In this document: one piece after another, positions 55,338 through 64,000 of the stretch
Position numbering within the stretch: the first letter of the stretch is position 1
How the letters are laid out: every line of letters begins with the position of its first letter
Notes under the pieces: model-generated
Told to the model about the DNA's origin: nothing
Databases searched by the model: none
The model's input: only the letters and a program-made list of their open reading frames with translations
Assembly: GCF_047495555.1 (NCBI RefSeq)
Contig: NZ_CP166866.1
Span: forward strand, 868,001 to 932,000
From: Methanobacterium_D sp040373355
Lineage (GTDB): Archaea > Methanobacteriota > Methanobacteria > Methanobacteriales > Methanobacteriaceae
DNA: 64,000 nucleotides
Direction: 5' to 3'
Program-made: the position numbers and the translations under genes

Positions 55338-55755
55338 TTAAGATGCTGTTTCCATATTTACAGATCCATTCTGGTTATTTCCATGTCTCTGCGGTTCACC
55401 AGCAGCCTGCTGATTCTGAATTTCTCCTGTAGTTTGTTCACCTTGGGGTTACCCCTGTCCTTGTTGGGTTTGTGGGGCTGGAGCTTGTTGTTCTGGCTGA
55501 TTTAGAATGCTGCACTAGACATCCTTTCTAATATCAAATAAACGCTAATAATCCTAACCAAATGACCCTACAGCTTCTTCCACTCCCTCTTGTGCCCCCA
55601 ATTCTTGGACCAGTATCTCTTGGTGCAGCACCTCTTCTTTCTTCTCCAGTTCTTATACTGCCTCTTTGTCTACCTTGACAGGTTTCATAATCTCTAACTC
55701 GAGTATCTTTATCTCTAGGATCTCCTATACTATCACCTCTACCTCTATCGGCCAT
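55338..55755 (-). pseudogene. Broken gene for a charged, Gln-rich membrane protein
   Basis: An intact 73-codon frame (55755-55534) begins after AAGTGA and encodes an Arg/Gly/Asp-rich segment ending in a hydrophobic VIWLGLLAFI. It then stops. A second frame further along reads as a Gln/Pro-rich tail (NQPEQQAPAPQTQQGQG, stop, PQGEQTTGEIQNQQAAGEPQ) with an in-frame TAA. Charged head, helix and Gln-rich stretch copy the plan of the neighbouring gene at 55888-56676, so a decayed relative is likely. The first 73 codons might still be made. Confidence 0.5.
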
Positions 55756-55887
55756 ATTTTCACTTCCATTGTGTTTATTAAATTTTCAATTGAAAATTTT
55801 GAGTTGGTAGTACTCATATGTAATATAAACAATTTAAAAAGTATTAAAAAACTAATTCTTTATTAAAATTAATAAAAAAAAATATTT

Positions 55888-56676
55888 TTATCTAACTAAG
55901 ATAATTCCTTGACCTATATCTGAGTTCATAGCGTTATGATAAGGATATGCCCCTATTTGTGGGAAAATTAGTGTGTATGTAGCTCCTTGACCTAATGGAT
56001 TTGAATTTTGTATTGGATAATATATGTGTGTTGTAATTGGGTTAGTATTTACAGATTGGGGGGTATTATCTTTATTAATCCATAGAACTCTTGTTCCCCT
56101 GCTAATTATTACATTTTGTGGATTAAATCTACTTCCCTCAATATTAATTATAACATTTCTCTGTCCTCTTAAATCAGTAAAACCTGCAGTTTGTCTCCTA
56201 TCAATTCTAAACTGGAAACTACCATATTGACATTGGCCATCCTGTCCACAAGCCCAATAATCTACTGTATAGAGACCATCTGGAGCATCTGAAACCATTC
56301 TTTTTCGCATTACTTGTCTATTAGTGTCTATAATGGTATTTCCAGTATCGTAATTTATACCCTCTTTTTTGATTGTTATATTAGAATTTCTAGATAATGG
56401 TTCATTAAAATTCGTCGCTACATTTATAGGGGCTTCTGTAAATGTTGATCCTCTTGATGGGATACTATCTACTAACCTGGGAGCATTTGCCTCATTAGAA
56501 AAGCTCCTTTGATTTTCTATATTTTGTTCAATTTGTCCCTGTCCTTGATTATTGCTTTGATTATTTTGATTCTCTTGATTAAAGGCACCTATACCAAAAA
56601 GCAAGATTAGAACTGCAAGAAGCAAAAAAAGTAATACCACAGCGAGGATAATACCTCCCCTTCGTTCACGATCCAT
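55888..56676 (-). CDS. Membrane-anchored CopC-like / cupredoxin-fold protein lacking copper ligands
   Basis: Protein of 262 residues: short charged start MDRERRGG, one helix (about 9-30), a Gln/Asn-rich linker, a CopC/Big5-like beta domain (about 65-165, LVDSIPSRGSTFTEAPINV), and a C-terminal cupredoxin-like fold (about 175-262). At the four type-1 copper positions it has Gln207, Asn248, Asn251 and Ile254 in place of His, Cys, His and Met. It is thus a structural or binding domain, not an electron carrier. Single gene next to a decayed relative. Confidence 0.7.
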   Translation of the reverse strand: MDRERRGGIILAVVLLFLLLAVLILLFGIGAFNQENQNNQSNNQGQGQIEQNIENQRSFSNEANAPRLVDSIPSRGSTFTEAPINVATNFNEPLSRNSNITIKKEGINYDTGNTIIDTNRQVMRKRMVSDAPDGLYTVDYWACGQDGQCQYGSFQFRIDRRQTAGFTDLRGQRNVIINIEGSRFNPQNVIISRGTRVLWINKDNTPQSVNTNPITTHIYYPIQNSNPLGQGATYTLIFPQIGAYPYHNAMNSDIGQGIILVR

Positions 56677-56925
56677 GTTCTACCTCTTTTAAATAATTAT
56701 TAAACCATATTAATATTATTGGAAGAATTAGTATTAATATTTTAATAATTATCACAGTTTATTGCCAAAAATAAAACATAATGGATATTTCAATTCTTTT
56801 GTAAAATCAAATATTATTGTGAAAAAAATATTCAAAATAATCATGATTAATAACTGAAATTTTAATTAGATTCTTAATCGGTAAGAGAACAATTAAAGAA
56901 AATGAAAATAATTTTTCTTTAACTT

Positions 56926-58293
56926 CTATATAAAATATGCATTTTTAAATGCAAAAATGACTGCTGTTAAGGATATTATTGCATATATTACTATCATTAT
57001 CCTTAATTTTCTTAATTTAAAGTCTAAAACATTGTAAAACAATAAAAAAGCAAGTGGAATCATAGGGATAAAGTATCGCCCTTGCATACCATGTACTACG
57101 GCTTTACCAACGTCTGTCCAGGTTAAATATTCAATAAAGAATAAAAGGCCTGAAATAAACAAAAATACAGCTAGAATTATTGATTTTTGTTTAATATTTA
57201 TTTTAATTTCATTATTGTCAAATAGTGCAGTTATAATTAAAACAATGAGTCCTGTTGAATATATCCACATTGGAAGGGGATCATCTCCAAAGGCCCAGTT
57301 TCCAACAAAAATAATGGGAAAATCATGAAGGTAAACTGTCAATGAATTAAAAACTATTTGAAGAAACTCAAAAGGACGTGGTAAAATATAAAATAGCTGA
57401 CCTTTAATGGATACTCCCTCATTTAAAGGCATATAAAGTCCTTTAACTGCCATGTTCCAGAGGAATACTGTTAATAATGAAGATATAAATAAAAATAAAA
57501 ATATTGAAACCAGTTTCTTCTTGCCACCAAATTTTATTGATGGAATCATGAAAAACAAAAATATCAACAAAAAATACGGTATTTTAGTAAGAGAAAGTGC
57601 AATAATGACTAAAAAAAGAACTCCTAAATCTTTTTTATTAATTTTCTTTTTGTTATCATTAAGTGAAAGCTCTAAAAAGAGGACAATTAAAAGAAATGAT
57701 AAAGCAATAGTGATGCCGTCTGCTGAAAGAGATGTAGCTTGAAATAGGGTCATAGGGATTAAAGATAATGCAACAAACCCCCATTTAAAAACAGGAGTAA
57801 TTCTTATTGCCATAAAAATAATGAATATCCATAATAAAAGATTGGCAAATCTTCCAAGATACAATAGTGCTATTGGAGATAAATTAAATGATTTCCCCGC
57901 AGCTATTGCAATAGAAGGGGCTAAATAGACAATAGGGGAATATGTTACTACAGAATATTTTGAAATATCTACAAAAATTGGCTCATCATTTTTTAGGGGT
58001 AAATTAATTAAAAAATTAATATCTAATTTTCGATCATTTTTAACCAAAAACATCCATTTTTGATAAACCTGATCTGTAGCAATTTTTAAGCTTTTTGGAA
58101 CATAAATACCGGCCTTATTTTCAATTTTAACAGGTATTATGTTTCCATTACTTACATCCCATGCTTTATAGTAATGTTCATATTCATCTGGAACTTGAAG
58201 TGGGGGAATAACTAATAAAAAGCTTATTCCGTAAATAAATGCTAAAAGGACAAATATAACTTGTGGAGTTAAAATATTACTTTTAAGTTTCAT
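56926..58293 (-). CDS. DUF2142-type polytopic membrane protein
   Basis: Protein of 455 residues with about 11 helices. VPDEYEHYYKAWDVSNG at about 35-51 and PMTLFQATSLSADGITIALS near 180-199 match DUF2142 proteins, whose fold resembles GT-C glycosyltransferases. Likely to act on lipid-linked sugars at the cell surface, though unproven. Single gene. Confidence 0.8.
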   Translation of the reverse strand: MKLKSNILTPQVIFVLLAFIYGISFLLVIPPLQVPDEYEHYYKAWDVSNGNIIPVKIENKAGIYVPKSLKIATDQVYQKWMFLVKNDRKLDINFLINLPLKNDEPIFVDISKYSVVTYSPIVYLAPSIAIAAGKSFNLSPIALLYLGRFANLLLWIFIIFMAIRITPVFKWGFVALSLIPMTLFQATSLSADGITIALSFLLIVLFLELSLNDNKKKINKKDLGVLFLVIIALSLTKIPYFLLIFLFFMIPSIKFGGKKKLVSIFLFLFISSLLTVFLWNMAVKGLYMPLNEGVSIKGQLFYILPRPFEFLQIVFNSLTVYLHDFPIIFVGNWAFGDDPLPMWIYSTGLIVLIITALFDNNEIKINIKQKSIILAVFLFISGLLFFIEYLTWTDVGKAVVHGMQGRYFIPMIPLAFLLFYNVLDFKLRKLRIMIVIYAIISLTAVIFAFKNAYFI

Positions 58294-58344
58294 TGTAATC
58301 AGATGTAAGCTTTTTATAAATTATTTTGCATTGGTTTAATTAGA

Positions 58345-58833
58345 TTAATTTAAAACCTTAAAAGTCTTTGAGATTAAAGTCGTAGCTCTTGTATCTGTTA
58401 CCCCAACTCCTTTATACTCAAATAATAGTGTATATTGCTCATTATCCTTCTTAAAGGCCATTTTTTCATATTTGGCATAGGGTGGAGCATAATGTGCATA
58501 AATTATATCCGATGCATTAGTTCCATCAATTGGGGTACTTTCTATTTCTTCAATAGTAAATCCCTTATTTTTAAGATCCTCAAAATCATTTGTTTTATTA
58601 TTAGTTTCTTTATAGATTCTGAATGTACAGTTAAAATCCCATTGACTTATACCTTCTATTATAACTCTTGAATTATCATTTATTTCTTTAACATCATATT
58701 CTGGGGGATAATTAAATGATATTTCACTGTTATTATAGATTTTATCATCTGGAGGATCATTATCTTCATAGGTACATCCGGAAATGGAGGTTACTATGAC
58801 TAGAAATATAATAGGGAATATATTTTTTATCAA
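58345..58833 (-). CDS. Small PsbP-like lipoprotein
   Basis: Secreted protein of 162 residues with a lipobox (VTSISGCTYE, Cys about 20). The mature part, with SEISFNYPPEYDV and DNEQYTLLFEYKG, resembles a short version of the lipoprotein at 11300-12019. Function unknown; it follows the DUF2142 gene by about 50 nt. Confidence 0.62.
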   Translation of the reverse strand: MIKNIFPIIFLVIVTSISGCTYEDNDPPDDKIYNNSEISFNYPPEYDVKEINDNSRVIIEGISQWDFNCTFRIYKETNNKTNDFEDLKNKGFTIEEIESTPIDGTNASDIIYAHYAPPYAKYEKMAFKKDNEQYTLLFEYKGVGVTDTRATTLISKTFKVLN

Positions 58834-58900
58834 TTTTTTAGTCTCCAGACTAAGTAAGTTAAAATAGAAGAATAAATCTATTTGTAGCTAATTAAGTATA

Positions 58901-59200
58901 TTAAAGTTTCTTTTCTACTGATTCAACTTTTTGTTCCATTGTCTTTTCGCTGTCTCTTCTATCATCTATTTTAAGGTGAGTGGAAACTCTCTTGGCACCT
59001 TCATTAAAAACAGCTTCATGGACAGCTTTTACTGCATCAAAAAGTTTTTGAGAATCTTCTGTTTCAATTAGCGTACCTACTCCATTAATTTCGTATTTTA
59101 TTCCTCTTTCTTCAAGGATACTTACTGCAGCAGCTATATATTCGCTTATGCTTGTATCCCCTGTTCCTATTGGAATTACGGTAAGTTCAGCAGTTATCAT
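58901..59200 (-). CDS. MTH1187/YkoF-like thiamine-binding protein
   Basis: Small ferredoxin-like fold protein of 99 residues of the MTH1187 family (UPF0045): AELTVIPIGTGDTSISEYI at the start, YEINGVGTLIETED, and KRVSTHLKIDDRRD. Relatives bind thiamine-type ligands and form oligomers. Normal length, single gene. Confidence 0.92.
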   Translation of the reverse strand: MITAELTVIPIGTGDTSISEYIAAAVSILEERGIKYEINGVGTLIETEDSQKLFDAVKAVHEAVFNEGAKRVSTHLKIDDRRDSEKTMEQKVESVEKKL

Positions 59201-59335
59201 ATTAATTTTTATGTAATAAATAATATAAAAATCTTATCTGAATACTCAAAAAGCATATAATTAAATCTTAAAATCGAATTTATATATATTAAAATTAGAT
59301 AAACTATTTTTAATTTAGTTAATAAGTCTGATCAA

Positions 59336-60181
59336 ATGGTTAAAAAAGATATATTCAACGAAAAAATTGAAAAAACCATTAGAGAAACAATACGTAAATA
59401 TATGCTCCTTGAAGAAGGAGAAAAAGTAGCTGTAGCTCTTTCTGGTGGAAAAGATAGTATTCTAACATTACATATGTTAGATAAACTGAAAAATGAATTT
59501 AATATTGATCTTGTAGCTATTACAATTGATGAAGGCATTAAAGGATATAGAAATGAAGGTGTCGAAGCTGCAAGGACAAATGCAGAAAATTTAGAAATTA
59601 AATTAATTGAAAAGTCATTTTTAAATGAATTTAATTTTACTCTTGATGATGTCTTCAGTTTTTATAAAAGTGCATGCATACCATGTGGAGTTTTTAGAAG
59701 ATATTTATTGAATAAAACGGCTCATGAACTCGGCGCTTCTAAAATCGCAACAGGTCACAACATGGACGACGAAATACAATCGTTTATGATGAGCTTTGCA
59801 AGGGCAGACTTTAGAAGATTTCCAAAATTTGGACCTAAACTTGATCTGATTCATCCAAAATTAGTGCCGCGAATTAAACCGCTCTGGAAGGTCTCTGAAA
59901 AAGATGTTGGAACATGGGCAATTTTAAATGAAGTTGAAGTACACTTTGCAGAATGTCCATACTCTCATATGTCTGCGAGATCTAAAATAAAAGAATTTTT
60001 AAATAAAATCGAATCAAATCGTAAAGGAACAAAACGTAATATACTAGAATCATTTGATAAGACATTCCAATTTGAAAAAAAGACTGCAAATTTATACGAA
60101 TGCCAAAAATGTGGTGAACCATCATCATTAAATGTTTGTAAAGCATGTGAAATGCTTGAAGAGATAAATAAATTGATTTAG
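59336..60181 (+). CDS. NcsA/TtuA-family tRNA 2-thiolation enzyme lacking the N-terminal zinc finger
   Basis: ATP-PP-loop enzyme of 281 residues that adds sulfur to tRNA uridine. PP-loop VALSGGKDSILTL near 33-45, the catalytic/cluster Cys pair CIPCGVFRRYLLN, and GHNMDDEIQSFMM are clear, and a C-terminal zinc site CQKCGEP ... CKAC is present. The usual N-terminal CxxC zinc finger is missing: the protein starts directly before the PP-loop domain, and stop codons exclude an extension. Related GTPases and small proteins follow nearby. Confidence 0.85.
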   Translation: MVKKDIFNEKIEKTIRETIRKYMLLEEGEKVAVALSGGKDSILTLHMLDKLKNEFNIDLVAITIDEGIKGYRNEGVEAARTNAENLEIKLIEKSFLNEFNFTLDDVFSFYKSACIPCGVFRRYLLNKTAHELGASKIATGHNMDDEIQSFMMSFARADFRRFPKFGPKLDLIHPKLVPRIKPLWKVSEKDVGTWAILNEVEVHFAECPYSHMSARSKIKEFLNKIESNRKGTKRNILESFDKTFQFEKKTANLYECQKCGEPSSLNVCKACEMLEEINKLI

Positions 60182-60213
60182 AACTTAAAAAATTTAAAAT
60201 AGGGTTATTTTCC

Positions 60214-60870
60214 CTAAAGTAGCATGTTGTCAATTACATTGACAAAAGTATTGGCATCCGCGGTTTTTCTTGTTGTTGAATCGTACATGTAAGTTTCGTA
60301 GATTACTGTAGGTATTTTTGCATTCGCAATTGGCTGAGTAACGTATTGCGTACTGGTTGGATTTGGTGGTGAATAGATTTTCAAAAAAGGCATTCTATAA
60401 GTTATGAATTTAGCAATCCCTAAAGTGTATTGGTCTGTAGAAATTGGATATAAAAATCTTGGATATGCATACCCACTTTGTGTATATCTGTTCTCGTGAA
60501 TATCGAATACAAAGTCGGGTCTGTTTTTTGTAATATCTGGGACAACAAACTTTTGGGCTAATAATTGCCCATTCATCCTCCCTTTAGTATAATCTGAGGC
60601 ATATTGGGTCACATGCACTTTATAAAGCGTATACTTCTTATGTTTAGTGCTAGAGTTTGTTCTCACTGCATTTGATACTGCTGTATGAAAACCGGACTCT
60701 AGTGGATGAACTCCTGTAATTATGGCAATATTATCATTGGAACTTTGATTTCCATAGGTAAATTTTTCTACATAGCCGTAAGAAGTTCCACCTAGATAAG
60801 CAGCTGAGCTAGTGTTTATTGCTGAAAATATAAGAAAAAGACATAGCACAATTCCTATTATTTTTTTCAT
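60214..60870 (-). CDS. Secreted M14-like (aspartoacylase/carboxypeptidase-fold) candidate
   Basis: Exported protein of 218 residues with a signal peptide (to about 24). IITGVHPLESGFHTAVSNAV gives a His-x-x-Glu pair, followed by FDIHENR and VIYETYMYD, in the same order as zinc ligands and the catalytic Glu of M14-like peptidases (compare HGNE, DFHS, CEVV in the 9015-9737 protein). Overall similarity is low, so this is a motif-based guess. GGAGG precedes the ATG. Confidence 0.45.
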   Translation of the reverse strand: MKKIIGIVLCLFLIFSAINTSSAAYLGGTSYGYVEKFTYGNQSSNDNIAIITGVHPLESGFHTAVSNAVRTNSSTKHKKYTLYKVHVTQYASDYTKGRMNGQLLAQKFVVPDITKNRPDFVFDIHENRYTQSGYAYPRFLYPISTDQYTLGIAKFITYRMPFLKIYSPPNPTSTQYVTQPIANAKIPTVIYETYMYDSTTRKTADANTFVNVIDNMLL

Positions 60871-61182
60871 TTATTGCCCTCCTTTTAATTTTTAATTTAT
60901 TTAAGGCTTATTTACATAAATTGGGCTTTATATGCTTAAAAAAAAACAAATAATGAAATAAAAGCATAGATAAAAAATTTAATAATATGATTATGTCTTT
61001 TAATGTACTCAACCTTTTCGCAAAAAAATAATAGAAAATTATATATAATGCTTTTTTAAAGCTTTAAAATATCGCGTTATACATACAGAACTATTTAGAT
61101 ATTCAAAATACAATTTAGTTCGATATAGATCATATAATTAGTATTTAAGGATAAACATTTTGTTTTCAAAATAAATTAAATT
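60871..61182. other. AT-rich intergenic region
   Basis: 312 nt. It includes a 6-bp stem ATTTTG/CAAAAT (61157-61172) just past the end of the GTPase gene, a possible terminator. No gene seen. Confidence 0.4.
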
Positions 61183-62772
61183 TTATTGAATCACTTTTGT
61201 AATTGTTCCAATACCTTTACTCCTTCCTTCTCTAAATATAATTTTTTGCCCTTCTTTAATGCAGTAAGGCCTATATTTAAATCTCATTCTAACTTTACCA
61301 CTGTCTCCAGCAGACATGTATTCTTTATCAAGAGGTTCAAAAGCAGTGGTTTCTGAAATGGTCTCAACGTGAGTTATGCATTCATAGCCTTCTTTAATGG
61401 TTGTGGGATGTACTAGTATTGCTACATCGGCTTCAAATTCTCTCACTGATTTTTTTTCATAATCTGATGAGCAAATGATCATGCCCCTTTTGATTTCATC
61501 TATATCTGTACCGGTAATTGAGATTCCAACTACCTCACCAGCTTCGGCATAGTCTTTTTTGTAATGATGCATTTCTATACTTTTAACTCCAATATCTATA
61601 AATCTACCCCTTCCATCTGGACCTAAAAGTAATTTATCTCCTTTATTTACTGTCCCCTGCCTTATAGTACCACTTACAACAGTTCCAACTCCAACTACCG
61701 AATATACCTTATCGATATACATCATGAATGCGTTTTCTTTATTTTCATCGTCATCAATAACTGGTAAATTTGAAAATAATTCGTCAAGAAGACCTAAACC
61801 GTCCCCAGTTATTGAGGAAACATTAAAAACTGGAACAAGATGTTGATTCATATTTTCGGCGACAAACCTTGCATTTTCATCTTCTTTTACCATATATGGG
61901 ATTCTACCTACAAGTTTTAATAGATCGAAAACTTTTTTCTTAACATCTTCTAAGCTTTCATGGTTCACAATGTCTGATTTTGTAATCACTACTATAACTG
62001 GAAGATCCATTGCAATTATAATTCCCAGATGTTCTCGAGTAATATGTGTTGGACCTTCATTTGCAGCAATTGTAATAAGTCCATAATCAAGCTTTTGGCC
62101 TACAATTCCTCTAATAGTTGTTCTAAGCCATGGTTCATGGCCAACAGTATCTACAAATGATATGATTTTATCGCTCTCTTCAACCAGTTTTGCTTTTTCT
62201 TTTTTATTCAATGGATTTTTAACCCTTACCGGATTTCCTTTGGAAAATCCGTATATTGCAAAAGAAAGATCTGCAGATAGTCCTCGTTCAATCTCATGTT
62301 TTTGAAGATCTAAAAATATTCTTGTTCTACCTGAACCGTTATCTAGATTTCCAGTAGTTAAAGTTCCTATAAGCGTACTTTTCCCATGATCAACATGCCC
62401 TGCAACACCAACGAGCATATGATCTTTTTTATCTCCATTATTTTTCCTGATAAATACTCTTGCAACATTTCCATTATCTGCAGGATACTCTTCAACCTTT
62501 AAAATAGATGAATTTATTTCTTCAGCTATCTTTTTTAAAACAAAAAGTGACTCTTTGAATTTTTCTTCTTCAAGACCAATCAGATTACCATCGTCGTCTA
62601 CTCCAATGAAATAGATGGCTTCATCACTACCTCGCTCCATTCTATATTTCATCTGGGAAGCAAGCCGCTGCTTTCTATCTTTTTGAAGATGGTAGTCTTT
62701 AGTTAAACTTTCTTTAAATTCTATATTTTTTCTTTCACCTTGTCTGGTGATAGTATAGATACTGCTTTTCAT
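61183..62772 (-). CDS. GTPBP1-like translational GTPase (EF-1alpha/EF-Tu superfamily)
   Basis: GTPase of 529 residues. An N-terminal region (about 1-125) with SDEAIYFIGVDDDGNLIGLE resembles the start of eukaryotic GTPBP1/2. It is followed by GTPase motifs GHVDHGKS, DTVGHEPW and TKSD, and by EF-Tu domains 2 and 3. Eukaryotic relatives take part in mRNA decay and ribosome rescue; the archaeal function is open. Single gene. Confidence 0.87.
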   Translation of the reverse strand: MKSSIYTITRQGERKNIEFKESLTKDYHLQKDRKQRLASQMKYRMERGSDEAIYFIGVDDDGNLIGLEEEKFKESLFVLKKIAEEINSSILKVEEYPADNGNVARVFIRKNNGDKKDHMLVGVAGHVDHGKSTLIGTLTTGNLDNGSGRTRIFLDLQKHEIERGLSADLSFAIYGFSKGNPVRVKNPLNKKEKAKLVEESDKIISFVDTVGHEPWLRTTIRGIVGQKLDYGLITIAANEGPTHITREHLGIIIAMDLPVIVVITKSDIVNHESLEDVKKKVFDLLKLVGRIPYMVKEDENARFVAENMNQHLVPVFNVSSITGDGLGLLDELFSNLPVIDDDENKENAFMMYIDKVYSVVGVGTVVSGTIRQGTVNKGDKLLLGPDGRGRFIDIGVKSIEMHHYKKDYAEAGEVVGISITGTDIDEIKRGMIICSSDYEKKSVREFEADVAILVHPTTIKEGYECITHVETISETTAFEPLDKEYMSAGDSGKVRMRFKYRPYCIKEGQKIIFREGRSKGIGTITKVIQ

Positions 62773-62821
62773 GAGATTAAACTGTCCTTTTATTTAGTAT
62801 ATTACATAAAAGTGCTTAATA

Positions 62822-63037
62822 TCAAATTTTATCAGCTGTCGTAAAGAATGCATCCCCATATTTTTCTTCTTGAAGCTCTCTGACTTTTTGGGAAGCTAAT
62901 TGAGCATCTTCTGCTTTTGAAATGATACGACGGCTTTTTATTTTAAAAGTTTTACCGCAGACACATTTTTTCTGTATAATTCCTTCTTTGGAATACATTG
63001 CACGGCCACAGTCACATCTAAAGATTACGTACATCAT
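62822..63037 (-). CDS. DUF1922 zinc-ribbon protein (MTH1184-like)
   Basis: Small protein of 71 residues: rubredoxin-like zinc ribbon (CDCG ... KCVCGK) in the first 30 residues, then a basic helix and tail KYGDAFFTTADKI. The family is DUF1922, known from the MTH1184 structure. Function unknown; the basic surface suggests nucleic-acid binding. It lies upstream of the GTPase gene on the same strand, so they may be cotranscribed. Confidence 0.88.
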   Translation of the reverse strand: MMYVIFRCDCGRAMYSKEGIIQKKCVCGKTFKIKSRRIISKAEDAQLASQKVRELQEEKYGDAFFTTADKI

Positions 63038-63248
63038 TCACACTCAGTTTAATTAGTTAATTTTGCTCATGTTTTGTGTGCGTTACTACATTTTGGATTT
63101 ACACTTAATAGTGTAGGAGCTGTCAATCATTAACTCAAACACATAATTATTATTTTAAATTTTTGCACATCAAATAGTGTTAATTTTAAAAGTATGTTTA
63201 TATGTATCTTTTATTAATTTAATATTTTTTAAAAAATTAAAATTAATT
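63038..63248. promoter_or_regulatory. Upstream region of the DUF1922 gene with a palindrome
   Basis: A perfect palindrome ACACT-TAAT-AGTGT lies at 63101-63114, and its half AATAGTGT recurs at 63173-63180. It might be an operator; there is no strong TATA box. Confidence 0.25.
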
Positions 63249-64000
63249 TTATATACCAAAAATTTTGCTTATAAGTGGATAAAAAACATTTGGTATTGTT
63301 AAAAAAGCCCCTATTGTTGCTCCAATATTGGTTCCAACTACAACCAGTAAAACTCTAAAGAGATTATTATTCCAGAAATCTCTCAAACTTTCACAGTCCT
63401 TAAATCCGGCTAAGTCATCCATTCCTACTTTACGGGATTTAGCTTCTACAAGGCCTGAGAACCATCCTGCGGCTAAAAGTGGATGTAAAATAGTTAATGG
63501 GGCAACGATAAATGCAGTTAATGCAGATAATATTTTAGAGCCAGATAAGATAGATCCAGCAAAAGCAAGTATGCCTGTTATTAGAACGTACTGAAAGATG
63601 CTTGTTTGTATGTTTATTCCATTAAAGAATGCTAATACAAATACAGCTATAAAAATAACTGGTATTAAAACTAACGCAATTTTTCCTATAGATATTTTAG
63701 ATTTTTTTTTTATGCTTAAAAGCTCTTCAAAGGATGGAAGCTTTTCTGGATTATCCATGTATTCATTAATTCCCTTTTGATGTCCAGCTCCAACTACAGC
63801 TATGACATTATCTTCATTTATGCCCATGAGCATTTTAGTCATGTATGCATCTCTTTCTCTTACAAGAACATCATATGCCTTAGGTGACATTTCCTGAAAA
63901 TAGTCCATTACCTCTTTTAAAGCATCCCCTTCAGTTATGCTATCAATGTCTTCAATTTCATCATCTTTAGAGAAAAATGAAGCTATAATTCCGTACATAA
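63249..64000 (-). CDS. TraB/PrgY-family protein (C-terminal part, cut by the window edge)
   Basis: The last 249 residues of a TraB-family protein; the N-terminus with the GxxHxx site lies beyond position 64000. Visible are KEVMDYFQEMSPKAYDVLVRERDAYMTKML, AVVGAGHQKGINEYM and a membrane domain with about four helices (ILHPLLAAGWFSGLVEA). The family was named for pheromone shutdown in enterococci and is widespread in archaea. Its biochemical function is unsettled. Confidence 0.85.
   Translation of the reverse strand, partial: MYGIIASFFSKDDEIEDIDSITEGDALKEVMDYFQEMSPKAYDVLVRERDAYMTKMLMGINEDNVIAVVGAGHQKGINEYMDNPEKLPSFEELLSIKKKSKISIGKIALVLIPVIFIAVFVLAFFNGINIQTSIFQYVLITGILAFAGSILSGSKILSALTAFIVAPLTILHPLLAAGWFSGLVEAKSRKVGMDDLAGFKDCESLRDFWNNNLFRVLLVVVGTNIGATIGAFLTIPNVFYPLISKIFGI

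Noticed and set aside
62233..62258. Inverted repeat GGATTTCC / GGAAAATCC inside the GTPBP1-like gene, similar to the palindromic elements
   Set aside because: Imperfect, lacks the rest of the element, and the encoded peptide FSKGNP reads as normal family sequence.

Overview
The window reads as part of the chromosome of a mesophilic, AT-rich hydrogenotrophic methanogen of the order Methanobacteriales, closest in character to Methanobacterium. The grounds are an ehb energy-converting hydrogenase operon, ftr (methanofuran C1 pathway), cofG (F420), mptA (methanopterin), MTH1187- and MTH1184-type small proteins, a secreted enzyme carrying pseudomurein-binding repeats, archaeal TATA boxes, and ribosome-binding sites of the GGTGAT / GGAGG type.

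Layout. 1-8.1 kb: minus-strand ehb operon, ehbA to ehbN (ehbO-Q would lie off the left edge). 8.3-16 kb: YdjM-like membrane protein, aspartoacylase-like enzyme, argG, PsbP-like lipoprotein, BofA-like protein, Nnr NADHX repair enzyme, and a K+ channel with an unusual triplicated C-terminal domain. 16-20 kb: decayed zinc-ribbon gene, zinc-ribbon/phage-head-like protein, ftr, AglD-like membrane protein, phosphodiesterase, TRAM protein. 20.4-24.5 kb: stomatin, TrkH, TrkA and a second YdjM-like protein. 25.2-25.5 kb: tRNA-Cys and an intron-containing tRNA-Trp whose intron carries a box C/D guide. 25.6-31.4 kb: nitroreductase, DASS transporter behind a leader of four palindromes, PAS-only protein, ProC-like reductase, atypical receiver protein. 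31.4-36.8 kb: cofG, mptA, HDAC-like protein and conserved methanogen proteins. 36.9-41 kb: HIT protein with an in-frame palindromic insert, MFS exporter, two tandem UbiA prenyltransferases. 41-49.5 kb: ferritin-like protein, GerW/DUF2953 cluster, Lrp regulator, DUF4013 protein, Trm1, CPBP protease, and a stand-alone HsdR C-terminal domain. 49.6-59.2 kb: a large pseudomurein hydrolase-like surface protein, DegT aminotransferase, MscS-like channel, a broken gene, a CopC/cupredoxin-like protein lacking copper ligands, DUF2142 and a thiamine-binding protein. 59.3-64 kb: NcsA-type tRNA thiolase, secreted M14-like protein, GTPBP1-like GTPase, DUF1922, TraB (cut by the window edge).

How the genes work together. 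Ehb uses the ion gradient to make low-potential ferredoxin for carbon assimilation, while Ftr belongs to the main methanogenic pathway. CofG and MptA build the F420 and tetrahydromethanopterin used there. The K+ genes, MscS-like channel and stomatin are membrane and ion-homeostasis functions. The surface hydrolase, DegT, DUF2142 and UbiA genes point to cell-envelope work.

Most unusual signals: a palindromic element in two related forms, one in the DASS leader and one inside the HIT coding region, with compensatory base changes; two genes whose best start is ATT; a K+ channel with three HSH-motif domains; a solitary HsdR C-terminal domain beside a CPBP protease; a probable two-activity pseudomurein hydrolase; and a tRNA-Trp intron guide that pairs best with the unspliced precursor. 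No CRISPR array, IS element or prophage was seen.
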